Shown: in pieces, positions 28,848-40,094 of the stretch
Numbering within the stretch: position 1 is the first letter of the stretch
Layout: every line of letters starts with the position of its first letter
Source: Vicinamibacterales bacterium
GTDB lineage: Bacteria > Acidobacteriota > Vicinamibacteria > Vicinamibacterales > UBA2999
NCBI GenBank assembly: GCA_041394705.1
Contig: JAWKHS010000026.1
Location: 3,501-67,500, forward strand
DNA length: 64,000 nt
Direction: 5' to 3'
Position numbers and translations under genes: made by a program
Notes under the pieces: generated by a model
The model's input: the letters and a program-made list of their open reading frames with translations, nothing else
Database searches by the model: none
What the model was told of the DNA's origin: nothing

Positions 28848-29852
28848 ATGAAGTTGACGTACCGCGGACTCGCTCTGGCGCTGGCCGGCGCCCTCGTCGC
28901 GACCCTGCCGATGACCGCGTTGGCGCAGAAGGACGACAAGAAGCGCTCGAAGCAGGAGAAGGAAGAGATCGAGGCCGTCGTCAAGATGGTCGATGCCGCC
29001 ATGGCTGGGCAGCCGGCACCGACTGACGTCCAGATGGAGATGCACCCGGCGTTCCTCAAGTCCGCAGAGGCGCGCATCTTCGTGCCCTTCACGCTCCAGC
29101 TCACGGGCCTTCCGCAGAAGGACGCCGTGCTCTACATCCGGGTCGTCGATCCCACCCAGAAGACCGATGGCAAGAAGAAGGTCGAGTACCCCTGGGACGA
29201 CGTGCACTTCGTCCCCGCGGCGCAGCTCGCCGGCTCCCCGGCCCGTCTGAACCGTGTGTTCATGGCCAAGCCCGGTACCTACGACGTCTACATCATGGCG
29301 AAGGAGCGGCTGGCGGAGAAAGCGCCGAAGAACACGCCCGTCAAGGCCGGTCTGTTCAAGACGAGCGTCACCGTGCCGGACCTGTCGGCCGAGTTCACCA
29401 CGAGCACGGTCCTCGTCGCCGACAAGGTCACGATCCTGACGGCGCCGCTCACGCCAGACGAGGCGCGCGAGCGCCCGTTCGCGTTCGGTTCCCAGGAGCT
29501 CGAGCCGGCCGTCGACATGGACTTCACGAAGGCTGACGAGCTGTCGATCTTCTTCCAGGTCTACAACCCCGGCCTCAACGCGAACGGCAAGCCCGACCTC
29601 ACCCTCGAATACAACTTCCACAAGAAGGAAGGCGGCGAGGAGAAGTTCTTCAACAAGACGAACCCCCAGGCGGTGAACGAGAGCAACCTGCCGCCGCAGT
29701 TCGACCCGGCGCGCTTCCCGGTGCCCGGCGGCATCACGGTGCCGCTCAAGAGCTTCGGCGAGGGCGAGTACCGCCTGGAGATCAAGATCACCGACAAGAC
29801 CACGAACAAGGTGCTGACGCGGGACATCAGGTTCAACGTCTCGGCATCCTGA
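28848..29852 (+). CDS. Secreted protein of unknown function (334 aa)
   Basis: A 334-residue protein with a clear signal peptide (residues 1-26, ending MTALAQ). A Lys/Glu-rich helical stretch follows (KDDKKRSKQEKEEIEAVV), then a region with many beta strands: two or three immunoglobulin-like units can be imagined around TLQLTGLPQKDAVLYIRV, LSIFFQVYNPGLN and YRLEIKITDKTTNKVLTRDI. I do not recognise a family; similar proteins are typical of Acidobacteriota (general impression, not searched). GGAG lies 6 nt before the ATG. The very strong promoter suggests high expression. A hairpin separates it from the downstream barrel gene. Confidence 0.8.
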   Translation: MKLTYRGLALALAGALVATLPMTALAQKDDKKRSKQEKEEIEAVVKMVDAAMAGQPAPTDVQMEMHPAFLKSAEARIFVPFTLQLTGLPQKDAVLYIRVVDPTQKTDGKKKVEYPWDDVHFVPAAQLAGSPARLNRVFMAKPGTYDVYIMAKERLAEKAPKNTPVKAGLFKTSVTVPDLSAEFTTSTVLVADKVTILTAPLTPDEARERPFAFGSQELEPAVDMDFTKADELSIFFQVYNPGLNANGKPDLTLEYNFHKKEGGEEKFFNKTNPQAVNESNLPPQFDPARFPVPGGITVPLKSFGEGEYRLEIKITDKTTNKVLTRDIRFNVSAS

Positions 29853-29868
29853 GCACTGGCGTGGAACA

Positions 29869-29897
29869 CCTGCCCCGCGTGCGCCGCGCGGGGCAGG
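29869..29897 (+). terminator. Hairpin between two secreted-protein genes
   Basis: A perfect 11-bp inverted repeat (CCTGCCCCGCG and CGCGGGGCAGG) with a 7-nt loop, 17 bp after the 334-aa gene. It lacks a T-tract. It may attenuate read-through into the 29924 gene or protect the 3' end of the upstream mRNA. Confidence 0.5.
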
Positions 29898-29923
29898 GTC
29901 TCCCCTGAGGCATGGAGCACAGC

Positions 29924-31768
29924 ATGATCGCGCACCGCGTTCGGCTCCCGGCGGCGGCCGCCGTCGTCCTGCTCCTGAACGCCGCCCCGGCGCTCTCGCA
30001 GTCCGCCGCGCCACCGGCGTCCGACGTGCCGGTCGTCCGCGTGGTGGCCGTCTCGGTCGGCTCGATCTTCGGCACCGTCCTCGACGAGGGCGGGACCCCC
30101 GTCGAGGGCGCCGTCGTCTCTGCCCTCGGCGGCGCGACGTCGTTCGCCGTCACCGACGACACGGGACGCTATCGTCTCCCCGATCTCCCCGCAGGCCCAT
30201 ACGTCGTCCGCGTCCACCGTGAAGGCTACGCGGCGGCCAGGAGCACGCTCGTCAACGTGCGGCCGGCCGCGCGCGCGTCTTCCTCGTTCACGCTGCGCCG
30301 CGTCGAGGGCGCGTCCACCGACGTGAAAGCCGCCGGCGTTCCGGGCGTGGACACGCTGACGGAGCCGCGCGACGAGAGCGTCCTCGCCTGGCGGTTGCGG
30401 CGGCTCACGCGCAGCGTGCTCAAGGATGAGGACGGCGGCGGCGTCCCCGCCGGACAGGGTGACGGAGAGTGGCTCGAACCGGACGCCACCGGCTTCTTTT
30501 CTCGCGCGCTCGACGCCGCGTCGAGCGTCTTCTCGAGCTGGCCGCTGAACGGCCAGGTCAATCTGCTGACCGCCACCGCGTACGACGACGCCGACGAGAT
30601 GGTGGAATTCGGGCCCGCCTCCGGCGTGGCGTTCCTGGCGGTCGGCGCCGCTGTGGGCGACCAGGGCGACTGGTCGGCGAAGGCCACGATGAACAGCGGC
30701 GACATCTCGTCGTGGTCCATGGCCGGCGACTATGCGTCGCGCCCGTCGGCCCGCCATCAGGTCGCGGTCGGGATGACGCACACGCTGCAGACCTATCGGG
30801 GCGGCAACATCGCGGCGCTCCAGGCCGTCCCCGAGGGGCACCGGCGCGTGACGTCCATCTACGGCCGCCACGAGTTTCCGCTGGCCCCAGGATGGCAGGT
30901 CGGCTACGGGACGCGGTACGAGCACTTCGATTACCTGGCCGGCCGTGGACTCCTGAGCCCGACGGGCAGCGTCAGCTTCTCGCCCAGTGCCGGCTGGCGC
31001 GTTCGCGCGCTCGCCTCGCTTCAGCAGGTGGCCCCCGGATCCGAGGAGTTCGTGCCGCCCGCTGATGCCTTGTGGGTGCCTCCGCAGCGGACGTTCGCGC
31101 CCCTCGGCGCGAACCGATTCCGCACCGAGCGGGTGCAGCATCTCGAGGTCGGCGTGACCAGGGCCTACCGCGGTACGGCGCTCGAGTTCCGGACGTTCGG
31201 CCAGGCGGTCGAGAACCAGTTGGTCACGGTGTTCGGCGTGGGCGACCCGGAGGGCCTCATGTCGGCGGGCGGCCACTACGGCGTGGCCGTCGCGGGGGAT
31301 GCCTCGCTCAGGGGCTGGACCGCCGGAATCGCGCAGGACTTCACGCCGAACGTCCAGGCGCGGCTGGATTACACCCTGGTCACGGCGCACTGGAACCGGT
31401 CGACCGGTCCCGACGATCGCGCCCTGGCAGCCATGGCGCCTCAGGCGATCCGGGAGCCGCACGAACGAATCCACGACCTCACCGCGTCGGTCGACGCGGG
31501 CGTTCCGCTCACCGCGACCCGCTTCCACGTCGTCTACAAGGTCGACACGGGATTCACCGGGACGTCCACGCTCGACAAGGCGGCCGCGCGCTTCGACATA
31601 CAGCTTCGCCAGGGGCTGCCGTTCCTGGATGGCGCCGGCGATTGGGAAATGCTCCTGGGCGTGCGCAGCCTGTTCCGCTCGAACCTCGACGACCGCTCGA
31701 TTTACGACGAGCTGCTCGTCGTGCGCGCCCCGAAGCGCCTCGTCGGCGGTCTCCAGGTCCGCTTCTGA
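29924..31768 (+). CDS. Outer-membrane beta-barrel protein with carboxypeptidase-regulatory-like domain
   Basis: A 614-residue protein. Residues 1-26 are a signal peptide. A carboxypeptidase-regulatory-like beta domain lies at about 45-130 (GSIFGTVLDEGGTPVEGAVV, then DDTGRYRLPDLPAGPYVVRV). The rest is a series of amphipathic beta strands ending in VGGLQVRF with a C-terminal Phe, as in outer-membrane barrels. The N-terminal part lacks the plug domain motifs of TonB-dependent receptors, so it is not a normal receptor. I chose ATG 29924 because GGAG lies 6 nt upstream; ATG 29912 would add four residues. It follows the 334-aa secreted protein by 71 bp and may work with it. Confidence 0.75.
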   Translation: MIAHRVRLPAAAAVVLLLNAAPALSQSAAPPASDVPVVRVVAVSVGSIFGTVLDEGGTPVEGAVVSALGGATSFAVTDDTGRYRLPDLPAGPYVVRVHREGYAAARSTLVNVRPAARASSSFTLRRVEGASTDVKAAGVPGVDTLTEPRDESVLAWRLRRLTRSVLKDEDGGGVPAGQGDGEWLEPDATGFFSRALDAASSVFSSWPLNGQVNLLTATAYDDADEMVEFGPASGVAFLAVGAAVGDQGDWSAKATMNSGDISSWSMAGDYASRPSARHQVAVGMTHTLQTYRGGNIAALQAVPEGHRRVTSIYGRHEFPLAPGWQVGYGTRYEHFDYLAGRGLLSPTGSVSFSPSAGWRVRALASLQQVAPGSEEFVPPADALWVPPQRTFAPLGANRFRTERVQHLEVGVTRAYRGTALEFRTFGQAVENQLVTVFGVGDPEGLMSAGGHYGVAVAGDASLRGWTAGIAQDFTPNVQARLDYTLVTAHWNRSTGPDDRALAAMAPQAIREPHERIHDLTASVDAGVPLTATRFHVVYKVDTGFTGTSTLDKAAARFDIQLRQGLPFLDGAGDWEMLLGVRSLFRSNLDDRSIYDELLVVRAPKRLVGGLQVRF

Positions 31769-31958
31769 GCGCGACGGATCCACGGCCCCCAGCCGGCCTC
31801 TCCCAGGTTTTTGGTCCGGCACTGTTCAAGTGTTTGGTTCCTCGCCGCTGAGCATTCAAATTCACTCGTAAGATGTTGATGTATAGCGACTTACTGCCCG
31901 TCCGACTTTTCGGATCGTGGTATGTCGTTTGCACCACTGGCGGCCGTCGTTCGGACCA

Positions 31959-34892
31959 ATGAACCCCTTGCACACTCCTGCGCAGCCAATGCCCGGCATC
32001 GGATCGCCGTTGAAGGCGAGCGGGCTGCTGCCCGTCGCCGTGGCGACCGTGCTGCTCGTGCTGGGATTCCTGAACATCGTCCAGCGCGCTACGCAGGACG
32101 ACGTCGAGGACGGCGTGCTCTGGGTGCAGCGCACGACCGGCGTCGTGGCAGCGGATGTGGACCCGCGCTCGGCCGCTGGCCGGGCCGGTGTCCGGCCTGG
32201 CGACGTGCTGCTCGCGGTGGACGGCCAGCCGATTGAAACCCGGGACGAGGTGCTGGGGCTGCAGCAGTCGGCGAGCCGCGGTGCCCGCCACACCTACACG
32301 CTCCTGTCGCTTGGCGACCGACGCATCGCGCAGGTCACGCTCGCGCCGATTCCACGGGGCGTCGGTGGCCTCTACTACGTCCTGGCCGCCGTGGGCGTCT
32401 TTTCCTTGCTGGTGGGCGCCACGGTACGAACCCGGCGGCCCAGGGATCCCGCGACGCTCCACTTCTTCTGGCTGAGTGTCGCCTTCTACGGCGTCTTCAC
32501 GTTCTCCTTCTCCGGGCGGCTCGACCGGGTTGACTGGCTCTTCTACTGGGCCGATCAGCTCGCGACCCTACTGTTGCCGCCGCTCTTCCTCCACTTCTCC
32601 CTCGTCTTTCCCGAGCGACCGAAGGCGTCCGCACTGGCGGCCCTCGCCGGACGCCTGTGGCCGAGTCTGTACGTCCCGCCGGCCGCGCTCGCCCTGATCA
32701 GGGCCTGGGTGCTCGGGCGCGCGTCGGCCGATCCCTCCCGTCTGATTGGCACCATCGCCGTTCTCGACCGGTGGGAACCCCTCTTCATCGGCGCCTACCT
32801 GCTCGCGGGGCTCGGCGTGTTCGCCTTCGCCCTTACGCGCGTGCGCTCCACGACCGCCCTCCGCCAGCTTCGGTGGATCGTCTGGGGCGCCGCGATCGGA
32901 TCCGGACCGTTCGTGCTCGCGTACGCGCTGCCGTTCGCGTTCGGCGCCACGCCGACGCTGGCGATGCAGCTCACGGCCGTGCCCCTCGGTCTCGTGCCGT
33001 TCGCCTTCGCCTCCGCCATCGTGCGCTACCGCCTGATGGACGTTGAGGTGATCCTGAAGCGCCTTCTCGTGTACACGGCCGCTCTCAGCGCGATCGCCGC
33101 CATCTACATGGTGCTGCTCCGCGCGACCGGCAGCTACCTGGTGCCGAACGAGGACGATCACCGCTGGGTCATCGCCCTCCTTGCGACGGCCGTCGTGCTG
33201 CTCCTGGCCCGCCCGGTGACCGAGGCGGTGCAGACCGGCATCGACCGGGTGTTCTACAGGGGCCGGTACGACTATCGCCGCGCTCTCGTCGGGTTCGCCC
33301 GCGAGCTCAACTCCGATCTGGACCTCGACCGGCTGGCCGAGCGCCTGCTCACTCGGGTCAAGGACACCCTCGGCGTGGATCGGCTGTGTCTCCTGTCGGG
33401 CACCGACCTGGGTGACTTCGTGCCCGTCCGGTACGAGGGCTTCGCCGGCGCGCCCAGACCCATCTCCAGGGACTCGTCGCTGGCCGTCAGGCTGGGGCAA
33501 GGCCACGCGGTGCGCTTCGACGATCCCGTCGCCGCGGCCAGGATGCCGGCTGAGGAAATCGAGGAGTGGCGGGATGCCGGGCTCTTCTACTTCGTGCCAT
33601 GCATCGCCAAGTCCACCTCGATCGCCGTGCTGGCGCTCGGCCGCCGCGACAACGGCGAGCCGATGACCACCGACGACATCGCGCTGCTGACGGCCATGGC
33701 CGGCCAGGCCGCGACGGCCATCGAGAACGCCAGGCTCTACCGCGAATTGCACCTGAAGGCCGCGGAGTTCGACCGGCTCCGCGTGTTCAACGAGCACATC
33801 CTCGAGTCGCTCGACGACGGCCTGCTGGTGGTGGGAGGCGATGGCGCGGTGGTCCGCTGGAACCACGCGCTCGAGCGGATCTACGGCCTCCGCCGCGGCG
33901 AGGCCGTGGGGCGGCCGCTGCACATGCTGTTCGACGCCGACGTGGTGACCGCCGTGGCCGCCGCACGTGCGGCGTCGCCCAATGGCGGCACCGAGTATCG
34001 AGTGCCGATGCGGACCCGTCACGACGTCGACACGCCGGACCGGCGCCTCGTCAACATCACGACCGTGCCACTCCTGCCGATGCCGGGACGCGAGTGGGCC
34101 GGCACCATCGTCATGTTCGAGGACGTGACGGCGCGCGCCGCCCTCGAGGAGCAACTGCGCGTCTCGGAGCGCATGGCCTCGCTCGGGCTCCTGGCCGCGG
34201 GCGTCGCGCACGAGGTGAACACGCCGCTGACCGGCATTTCAAGCTACACGCAGATGCTCCTCGAGCAGGCCGAGCCCGACGACCCGCGGACCGCCGTCCT
34301 GGAGAAGATCGAAAAGCAGACCTTCCGCGCCGCGCGCATCGTCAACGGCCTGCTGAACCTGTCCAGGCCCGCCTCCGCCGACGACAGCGAGCGCACCGTC
34401 GTGGACCTCAACACGGTGGCGACCGACGTCCTGGCGCTTCTCGAGCACCAGTTCGACAAGGGGCGGGTGCGGGTGCGGCGTGAATTGTCCTCGTCGCCCG
34501 TGCCCGTGATCGGCTTCGAGTTCAAGCTGCAGCAGGTGTTCCTGAACCTCTTCCTGAACGCGCGCGATGCCATGCCCGCCGGGGGATGGCTGACGATCGC
34601 GACCAGAATCGAGGGCGACCGGGCCATCGCCGATGTGAGCGACACGGGCACCGGCGTGCCGCCTGAACATCTCGCGCGCATCTACGATCCGTTCTTCACC
34701 ACCAAAGGCATCGGCCAGGGCACGGGCCTCGGCCTGTCGATCTCGTACGGGATCGTGCAGGAGCACGGCGGCGCCATCCAGTGCGACAGCGCCGTGGGCC
34801 AGGGCACCAGGTTCGTGCTGACGCTGCCCCTGGCCGCATCCTCATCGCCGGCCCAGCCCGGTTCGTCCGGGCGCCGGGAAGCGCGACAGTAA
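31959..34892 (+). CDS. PDZ-multi-TM-GAF-PAS sensor histidine kinase
   Basis: A 977-residue sensor kinase. Order: membrane segment (about residues 20-40), PDZ-like domain (about 55-125, DPRSAAGRAGVRPGDVLLAV), seven or so membrane segments (about 135-400), GAF domain (about 440-600), PAS domain (about 615-720, NEHILESLDDGLLVV), then HisKA with the phosphorylated His751 in AAGVAHEVNTPLTG and HATPase with LNLFLNARDAM and DTGTGVPPEHL/GQGTGLGLSIS. The start is uncertain: ATG 31959, GTG 31917 and ATG 31989 are all possible and none has a Shine-Dalgarno site. It is followed after 20 bp by an NtrC-type regulator, its likely partner. PDZ suggests it senses protein C-termini or envelope stress (inference). 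Confidence 0.9.
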   Translation: MNPLHTPAQPMPGIGSPLKASGLLPVAVATVLLVLGFLNIVQRATQDDVEDGVLWVQRTTGVVAADVDPRSAAGRAGVRPGDVLLAVDGQPIETRDEVLGLQQSASRGARHTYTLLSLGDRRIAQVTLAPIPRGVGGLYYVLAAVGVFSLLVGATVRTRRPRDPATLHFFWLSVAFYGVFTFSFSGRLDRVDWLFYWADQLATLLLPPLFLHFSLVFPERPKASALAALAGRLWPSLYVPPAALALIRAWVLGRASADPSRLIGTIAVLDRWEPLFIGAYLLAGLGVFAFALTRVRSTTALRQLRWIVWGAAIGSGPFVLAYALPFAFGATPTLAMQLTAVPLGLVPFAFASAIVRYRLMDVEVILKRLLVYTAALSAIAAIYMVLLRATGSYLVPNEDDHRWVIALLATAVVLLLARPVTEAVQTGIDRVFYRGRYDYRRALVGFARELNSDLDLDRLAERLLTRVKDTLGVDRLCLLSGTDLGDFVPVRYEGFAGAPRPISRDSSLAVRLGQGHAVRFDDPVAAARMPAEEIEEWRDAGLFYFVPCIAKSTSIAVLALGRRDNGEPMTTDDIALLTAMAGQAATAIENARLYRELHLKAAEFDRLRVFNEHILESLDDGLLVVGGDGAVVRWNHALERIYGLRRGEAVGRPLHMLFDADVVTAVAAARAASPNGGTEYRVPMRTRHDVDTPDRRLVNITTVPLLPMPGREWAGTIVMFEDVTARAALEEQLRVSERMASLGLLAAGVAHEVNTPLTGISSYTQMLLEQAEPDDPRTAVLEKIEKQTFRAARIVNGLLNLSRPASADDSERTVVDLNTVATDVLALLEHQFDKGRVRVRRELSSSPVPVIGFEFKLQQVFLNLFLNARDAMPAGGWLTIATRIEGDRAIADVSDTGTGVPPEHLARIYDPFFTTKGIGQGTGLGLSISYGIVQEHGGAIQCDSAVGQGTRFVLTLPLAASSSPAQPGSSGRREARQ

Positions 34893-34912
34893 GGCGGGAG
34901 GCCCCCATTCCC

Positions 34913-36370
<1,458 letters not shown>

Positions 36371-36400
36371 CCTTTCCCAGCGGCGTCCGCGCAGCGGCGG

Positions 36401-37696
36401 TCAGCGCTGGCGCACCGCCGCAATCAGCCGGTCGTACTTCGCGAGGATCGCGTCCCAGCGGTACTCGCGCTTCACGTACTCCTTGCCATTCCGGCTCATC
36501 GCGCGCCGGAGCCTGTCGTCGGCCAGGAGCAGCTTGGCCGCCTCGACGAACTCGTCGCGGTCGTTGTACCAGAGACCGGCCTGGCTGCGCATGCAGTGCT
36601 CCACGAGGACGTCGCTGCGCCCGTTGCAGAGCACCGGGGTGCCGACGGCCATGGCCTCGAGGGCGAGGAGTGACAGGCTCTCGAAGGGAGATGGCACGAC
36701 GACGATCGTGGCGGCCTCGAGCGCCTCGAGCCGCTCCCGCTCGGAGAGCAGGCCCGCGAAGCGCACCCACGGCACCTCCGGGAGCTGCATGAGCTTGACG
36801 CCCATGAGCACGAGGTCGGCCTCGCCCGACTGCTCCTTGTAGCTGGTGAAGTACTCCAGGAGCTCCTCGCAGCCCTTGCCCGGATCGATGCGGCCGCCGT
36901 ACAGCAGGAAAGGCCCGTGGAGCCGGTGGCGCCGGCGGAAGCGCGCGCCACGCTGCGCCAGGTGTTCCGGCAGTGGCTCGTCCTCCTGCTCTCGTGGCTC
37001 GTCCATCGCCATCGCCGCCGCGACGGGCGACGCCTTCCGGCGATCGTCGCGGTCGTCGGAAGGCGCGGAACCCTGATCGGTCCAGGGCAGCAGGTCCACG
37101 CCGCAACCCACGACCTCCTCGGCCTTCGCCGCGAGCTCGAACCTGGTCTTCAGGAACTGCCGCTCGACGTCGGTGTTGAAGGCGATCGCCGCGGGTTGCT
37201 TGAACATCTCCCGATAGATGCCCAGGTGGATGGCCGGCTCGTCGTGCGCGGTGGGCACGAGGATGCTGCGGGCAGGATCGACCTTCAGCCCGAGGACGGT
37301 CGGTGCGTAGAGATACGTGAAGAAGATGAGGGCGTCGTAGGAGCGGTGATGTTTCGCCAGATAGTCGCGCAGCGCCGGCGACCACGGCCCCTGCATCTCG
37401 AGCCACTTGAGCTCGTCCTCGCGCGAGTGCGGATGGTGGAAGATCCAGTCCGAGTACTGATTGAACGCCGCGATGTCCCTCGGCGCCGCGACCGGGAAGC
37501 GGCGGACCGTCACGCCCTTGATCCGGTCGTTCCCCTCCGGATATTCGTTCTTCCAGGTCACGTAGTCGCGGGCGCAGGTCGTCAGCACGTCCACGTCGTG
37601 GCGCGCGGCCAGGCGCTCGGCGATCAGCCGGCAGTGGTACTCCGACCCGCCGAGAATCTCGGCGCCGTACCGTTGAACGACGAACGCTATCCTCAC
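36401..37696 (-). CDS. Family-4-type glycosyltransferase A
   Basis: A 431-residue GT-B enzyme. The N-terminal domain starts IAFVVQRYGAEILGGSEYH and includes VLTTCARDYVTW; the C-terminal domain has LLYGGRIDPGKGCEELLEYF and the donor-binding region FESLSLLALEAMAVGTPVL. A 50-residue low-complexity charged insert sits between the domains (about residues 225-275). It should transfer a nucleotide-activated sugar at the cytoplasmic membrane. It is a paralogue of the gene at 40095-41657. Its GTG overlaps the upstream gene by 4 bp, and it is the last gene of the locus. Confidence 0.88.
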   Translation of the reverse strand: MRIAFVVQRYGAEILGGSEYHCRLIAERLAARHDVDVLTTCARDYVTWKNEYPEGNDRIKGVTVRRFPVAAPRDIAAFNQYSDWIFHHPHSREDELKWLEMQGPWSPALRDYLAKHHRSYDALIFFTYLYAPTVLGLKVDPARSILVPTAHDEPAIHLGIYREMFKQPAAIAFNTDVERQFLKTRFELAAKAEEVVGCGVDLLPWTDQGSAPSDDRDDRRKASPVAAAMAMDEPREQEDEPLPEHLAQRGARFRRRHRLHGPFLLYGGRIDPGKGCEELLEYFTSYKEQSGEADLVLMGVKLMQLPEVPWVRFAGLLSERERLEALEAATIVVVPSPFESLSLLALEAMAVGTPVLCNGRSDVLVEHCMRSQAGLWYNDRDEFVEAAKLLLADDRLRRAMSRNGKEYVKREYRWDAILAKYDRLIAAVRQR

Positions 37697-38799
37697 GATG
37701 TCACTCCGTCCGTTGATGTCGATCCCGGGCTGGGGACGAGCCGTTCCTGCAGCAGGTCGGCAAGGGCGCCGCGGATGCGGTGGTCGCCGAAATCGGCCAG
37801 CCGACGCCGCTGGCCCTCGATGACCCGCGCGCGCAGGGTCTGGTTGTAGGCGAGTTCGCCGAGCAACTCCGCGGCGAGCTCGAGGTCTTTCGGGGCGAAC
37901 TGCACGCCGGCGCCGTCGAGCGTGTCCGGAACGGCCGTGGCCCCGTAGGCCAGGACAGGGACGTCGGCGGCCATCGCTTCGAGCAGCGGTACGCAGAAGC
38001 CCTCGTGCTCCGAGAGCGAGATGTACACGCTGGCCGATCTGTAATAGGCGGCGAGATCCTCGTCCGGCACCGGGCCCGTGAACCAGAAGCGGTCCGCCGG
38101 CATCTGGTACTCGGCGATGAGGGCGCGGATCATCGCGTAGTAGCGGGGCACGCCGTCGGTCTTGCCGACGAAGATGAAGCGGTAGTTGACGTCGACGTAC
38201 CGCTTGTAGACCTCGGCGAGCCGGATGTGATCCTCGATCTTCTTGTTCGGGACGATGCGGCCGACGAACAGGAAGTTGAGCGGGCCGTCGTCCAGGATCC
38301 GCTCGAGCGCGGGGCGACGCGGGGCCGCGGCTATCCGGTCCACATCGATGGCGATGGGGAACACGCCGGTCCGGTCGAAGCCCATTGCATCGAGCTCCCG
38401 GCGGTTGTATTCGGAATCGCCCAGCGCGGCGTCGGTGCGTCCGGCCAGCGTAGCCACCTCGGCGCGGCCGAGCTGGGCCAGCCTGAAGATGCCGGGGTGG
38501 TACGGGGCGAAGAAGTGAGCCGGCGTCACGTTGTGGTACTGCAGCACTCGGCCGTGCGGCAGGGAGGCGAAAGCCTCGGTCATCTGGGACGGCAGGGCGT
38601 AGTGGAAGATCGTGACGTCCCCCCGCCTCGCGTCCGGATCGGCAAACGGCCGGACGTCGTCCACGAGAGCGTCGTCGATCGTGAGCGCGAACAGATCCGA
38701 CTGGTGGCCCATCGCGCGCAGGAGTCCGCGAACGCGCCTGGCGGAGTCGCCGATGGCGTCGCCCTTGTGGGCCGCCGGCACCCACTGGTTGACGATCAT
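37693..38799 (-). CDS. Family-4-type glycosyltransferase B
   Basis: A 368-residue GT-B glycosyltransferase. The N-terminal half has NQWVPAAHKGDAIGDSARRV, VLQYHNVTPAHFF and LGDSEYNRRELDAMGF; the C-terminal half has FLFVGRIVPNKKIEDHI and SEHEGFCVPLLEAMAADVPV, the conserved E-x7-E donor site region. It is closely similar in layout to the next gene upstream (38796-40094), sharing the YHN-T-P and GDSEYNRREL segments, so the two are paralogues. ATGA overlaps on the upstream side and GTGA on the downstream side couple it to its neighbours. Confidence 0.88.
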   Translation of the reverse strand: MIVNQWVPAAHKGDAIGDSARRVRGLLRAMGHQSDLFALTIDDALVDDVRPFADPDARRGDVTIFHYALPSQMTEAFASLPHGRVLQYHNVTPAHFFAPYHPGIFRLAQLGRAEVATLAGRTDAALGDSEYNRRELDAMGFDRTGVFPIAIDVDRIAAAPRRPALERILDDGPLNFLFVGRIVPNKKIEDHIRLAEVYKRYVDVNYRFIFVGKTDGVPRYYAMIRALIAEYQMPADRFWFTGPVPDEDLAAYYRSASVYISLSEHEGFCVPLLEAMAADVPVLAYGATAVPDTLDGAGVQFAPKDLELAAELLGELAYNQTLRARVIEGQRRRLADFGDHRIRGALADLLQERLVPSPGSTSTDGVTS

Positions 38800-40094
38800 C
38801 GGAGGGGTGCCTCCGGTTCCCGGTTCGTCGGCTCGGCGGCAGCCGGGGTCGAACCCGCTCCGGCGCCGGCCGCATCCTGCGGAGTCGGGGAAGGCGGGCC
38901 GTCATCTTCGTCCGGGAGGGCCTGGAACGCGGCGGGCCGGTACGAGCGGATGGCTTCGAGTTCTTCGGCCTGACGCACCTGATCCCAGAAATCGAACGCG
39001 ACAGGGGGCGCCTCGCGCCGGGGGCGGCTCAGCGTCTCGTCGACGAACTTCAGCAGGGTGGCCCCGAAATCGCGGGCCAGGAGTCGATCGAGCGCCGCGT
39101 CCTGCCGCTCGAGCACGGCCTCCCTGAGCCTGGCGTTCGCGACGACCGAGTCGATGAGCGCGGCCATCTCGATCGGGTCCTTGCGGTCGTAGAGCAGGCC
39201 GCCACCGTCCATCGTCGCCGGGACCGCGGTGGCGGCGTAGGCCAGCACCGGCACCCCCATGTGGAAGGCCTCCATCAGCGGTACGCAGAAGCCTTCATGC
39301 TCGCTGGCGCACAGGAAGACGTCGGCGATCTCGTAGTAGGCGGTCAGTTCCTCGTTGCTGACGTGCCCGAGGAAGTGCACGTCGGCCGCCCCAATCCGCG
39401 CCACGAAGTCGTGGACCATCGCCAGGTAGCGCTCGAAACCGCCGTGCGAGCCGACCAGCAGCAGCCTGGAGCGGGGATTGAACCAGCGCTTGTAGGCGTG
39501 AAACGCGCGGACCACGTCCTCGATGCGCTTGTTCGGGATCATCCGGCCGACGAACAGCACGTTCACCCAGCCGTCGTCGAACCCGCGGGCCTGCATGTAG
39601 TCCGCCGGTCCGGCCAGGTGCGTGAAGTCCGGCACCACGGGCAGGACCGCCGTTCGGGGGAATCCAAGGGCCTCCAGTTCCCGGCGGTTGTACTCGGAAT
39701 CGCCAAGGCCGATGTCGACGCGGCTCGCGTACGCCCCAAGCTCCCGCCGGCCCAGGTAGCAGAGCTGCACCAGCAGCGGATGGACGTCGATGAAGAACTC
39801 GGGCGGTGTGATGTTGTGGTAGACGAGGGCCATCCGATCGGGCAGCGCGTACGCGACGCGAGAGGCGCGCGACCCGATCGAGAAATGGTGGATCAGCAGG
39901 TTGTCCGGGTGGCTCGCCTCGGGCAGATCGCGATAGTCGACCGTGAGGTCTTCCAGGCGCCGGTCGGCGGTTTCGACGAAGATCTCGGATTCGTAGCCCG
40001 CCCCGCGCAGCGCTCGCTGGATGCCGAGCACTTCGTGGCCGATGGCGTCGCCATACCCGAGGGTCGCCAGCACCTGGTGAACGGCAGGTGGCAC
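38796..40094 (-). CDS. Family-4-type glycosyltransferase B'
   Basis: A 432-residue paralogue of the 37693-38799 protein. Shared landmarks are LGYGDAIGHEVLGIQRAL, LVYHNITPPEFF, IGLGDSEYNRRELEALGF, VLFVGRMIPNKRIEDVVRAF and SEHEGFCVPLMEAFHMGVPV. It has a C-terminal extension of about 80 residues that is rich in Pro, Ala and Glu (from DFWDQVRQAEELEAI on) and is absent from the paralogue. The start at 40094 directly abuts the end of the A' gene. It probably adds a different sugar in the same glycan (inference). Confidence 0.88.
   Translation of the reverse strand: MPPAVHQVLATLGYGDAIGHEVLGIQRALRGAGYESEIFVETADRRLEDLTVDYRDLPEASHPDNLLIHHFSIGSRASRVAYALPDRMALVYHNITPPEFFIDVHPLLVQLCYLGRRELGAYASRVDIGLGDSEYNRRELEALGFPRTAVLPVVPDFTHLAGPADYMQARGFDDGWVNVLFVGRMIPNKRIEDVVRAFHAYKRWFNPRSRLLLVGSHGGFERYLAMVHDFVARIGAADVHFLGHVSNEELTAYYEIADVFLCASEHEGFCVPLMEAFHMGVPVLAYAATAVPATMDGGGLLYDRKDPIEMAALIDSVVANARLREAVLERQDAALDRLLARDFGATLLKFVDETLSRPRREAPPVAFDFWDQVRQAEELEAIRSYRPAAFQALPDEDDGPPSPTPQDAAGAGAGSTPAAAEPTNREPEAPLR

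Noticed and set aside
29561..31822. Long minus-strand frame opposite the barrel protein
   Set aside because: Shadow composition; the plus strand has a signal peptide, a regulatory-like domain and a C-terminal Phe.
31769..31958. Intrinsic terminator and promoter between the barrel gene and the kinase
   Set aside because: A short T-run at about 31807 has no convincing stem before it, and no -10/-35 pair with good spacing was found.
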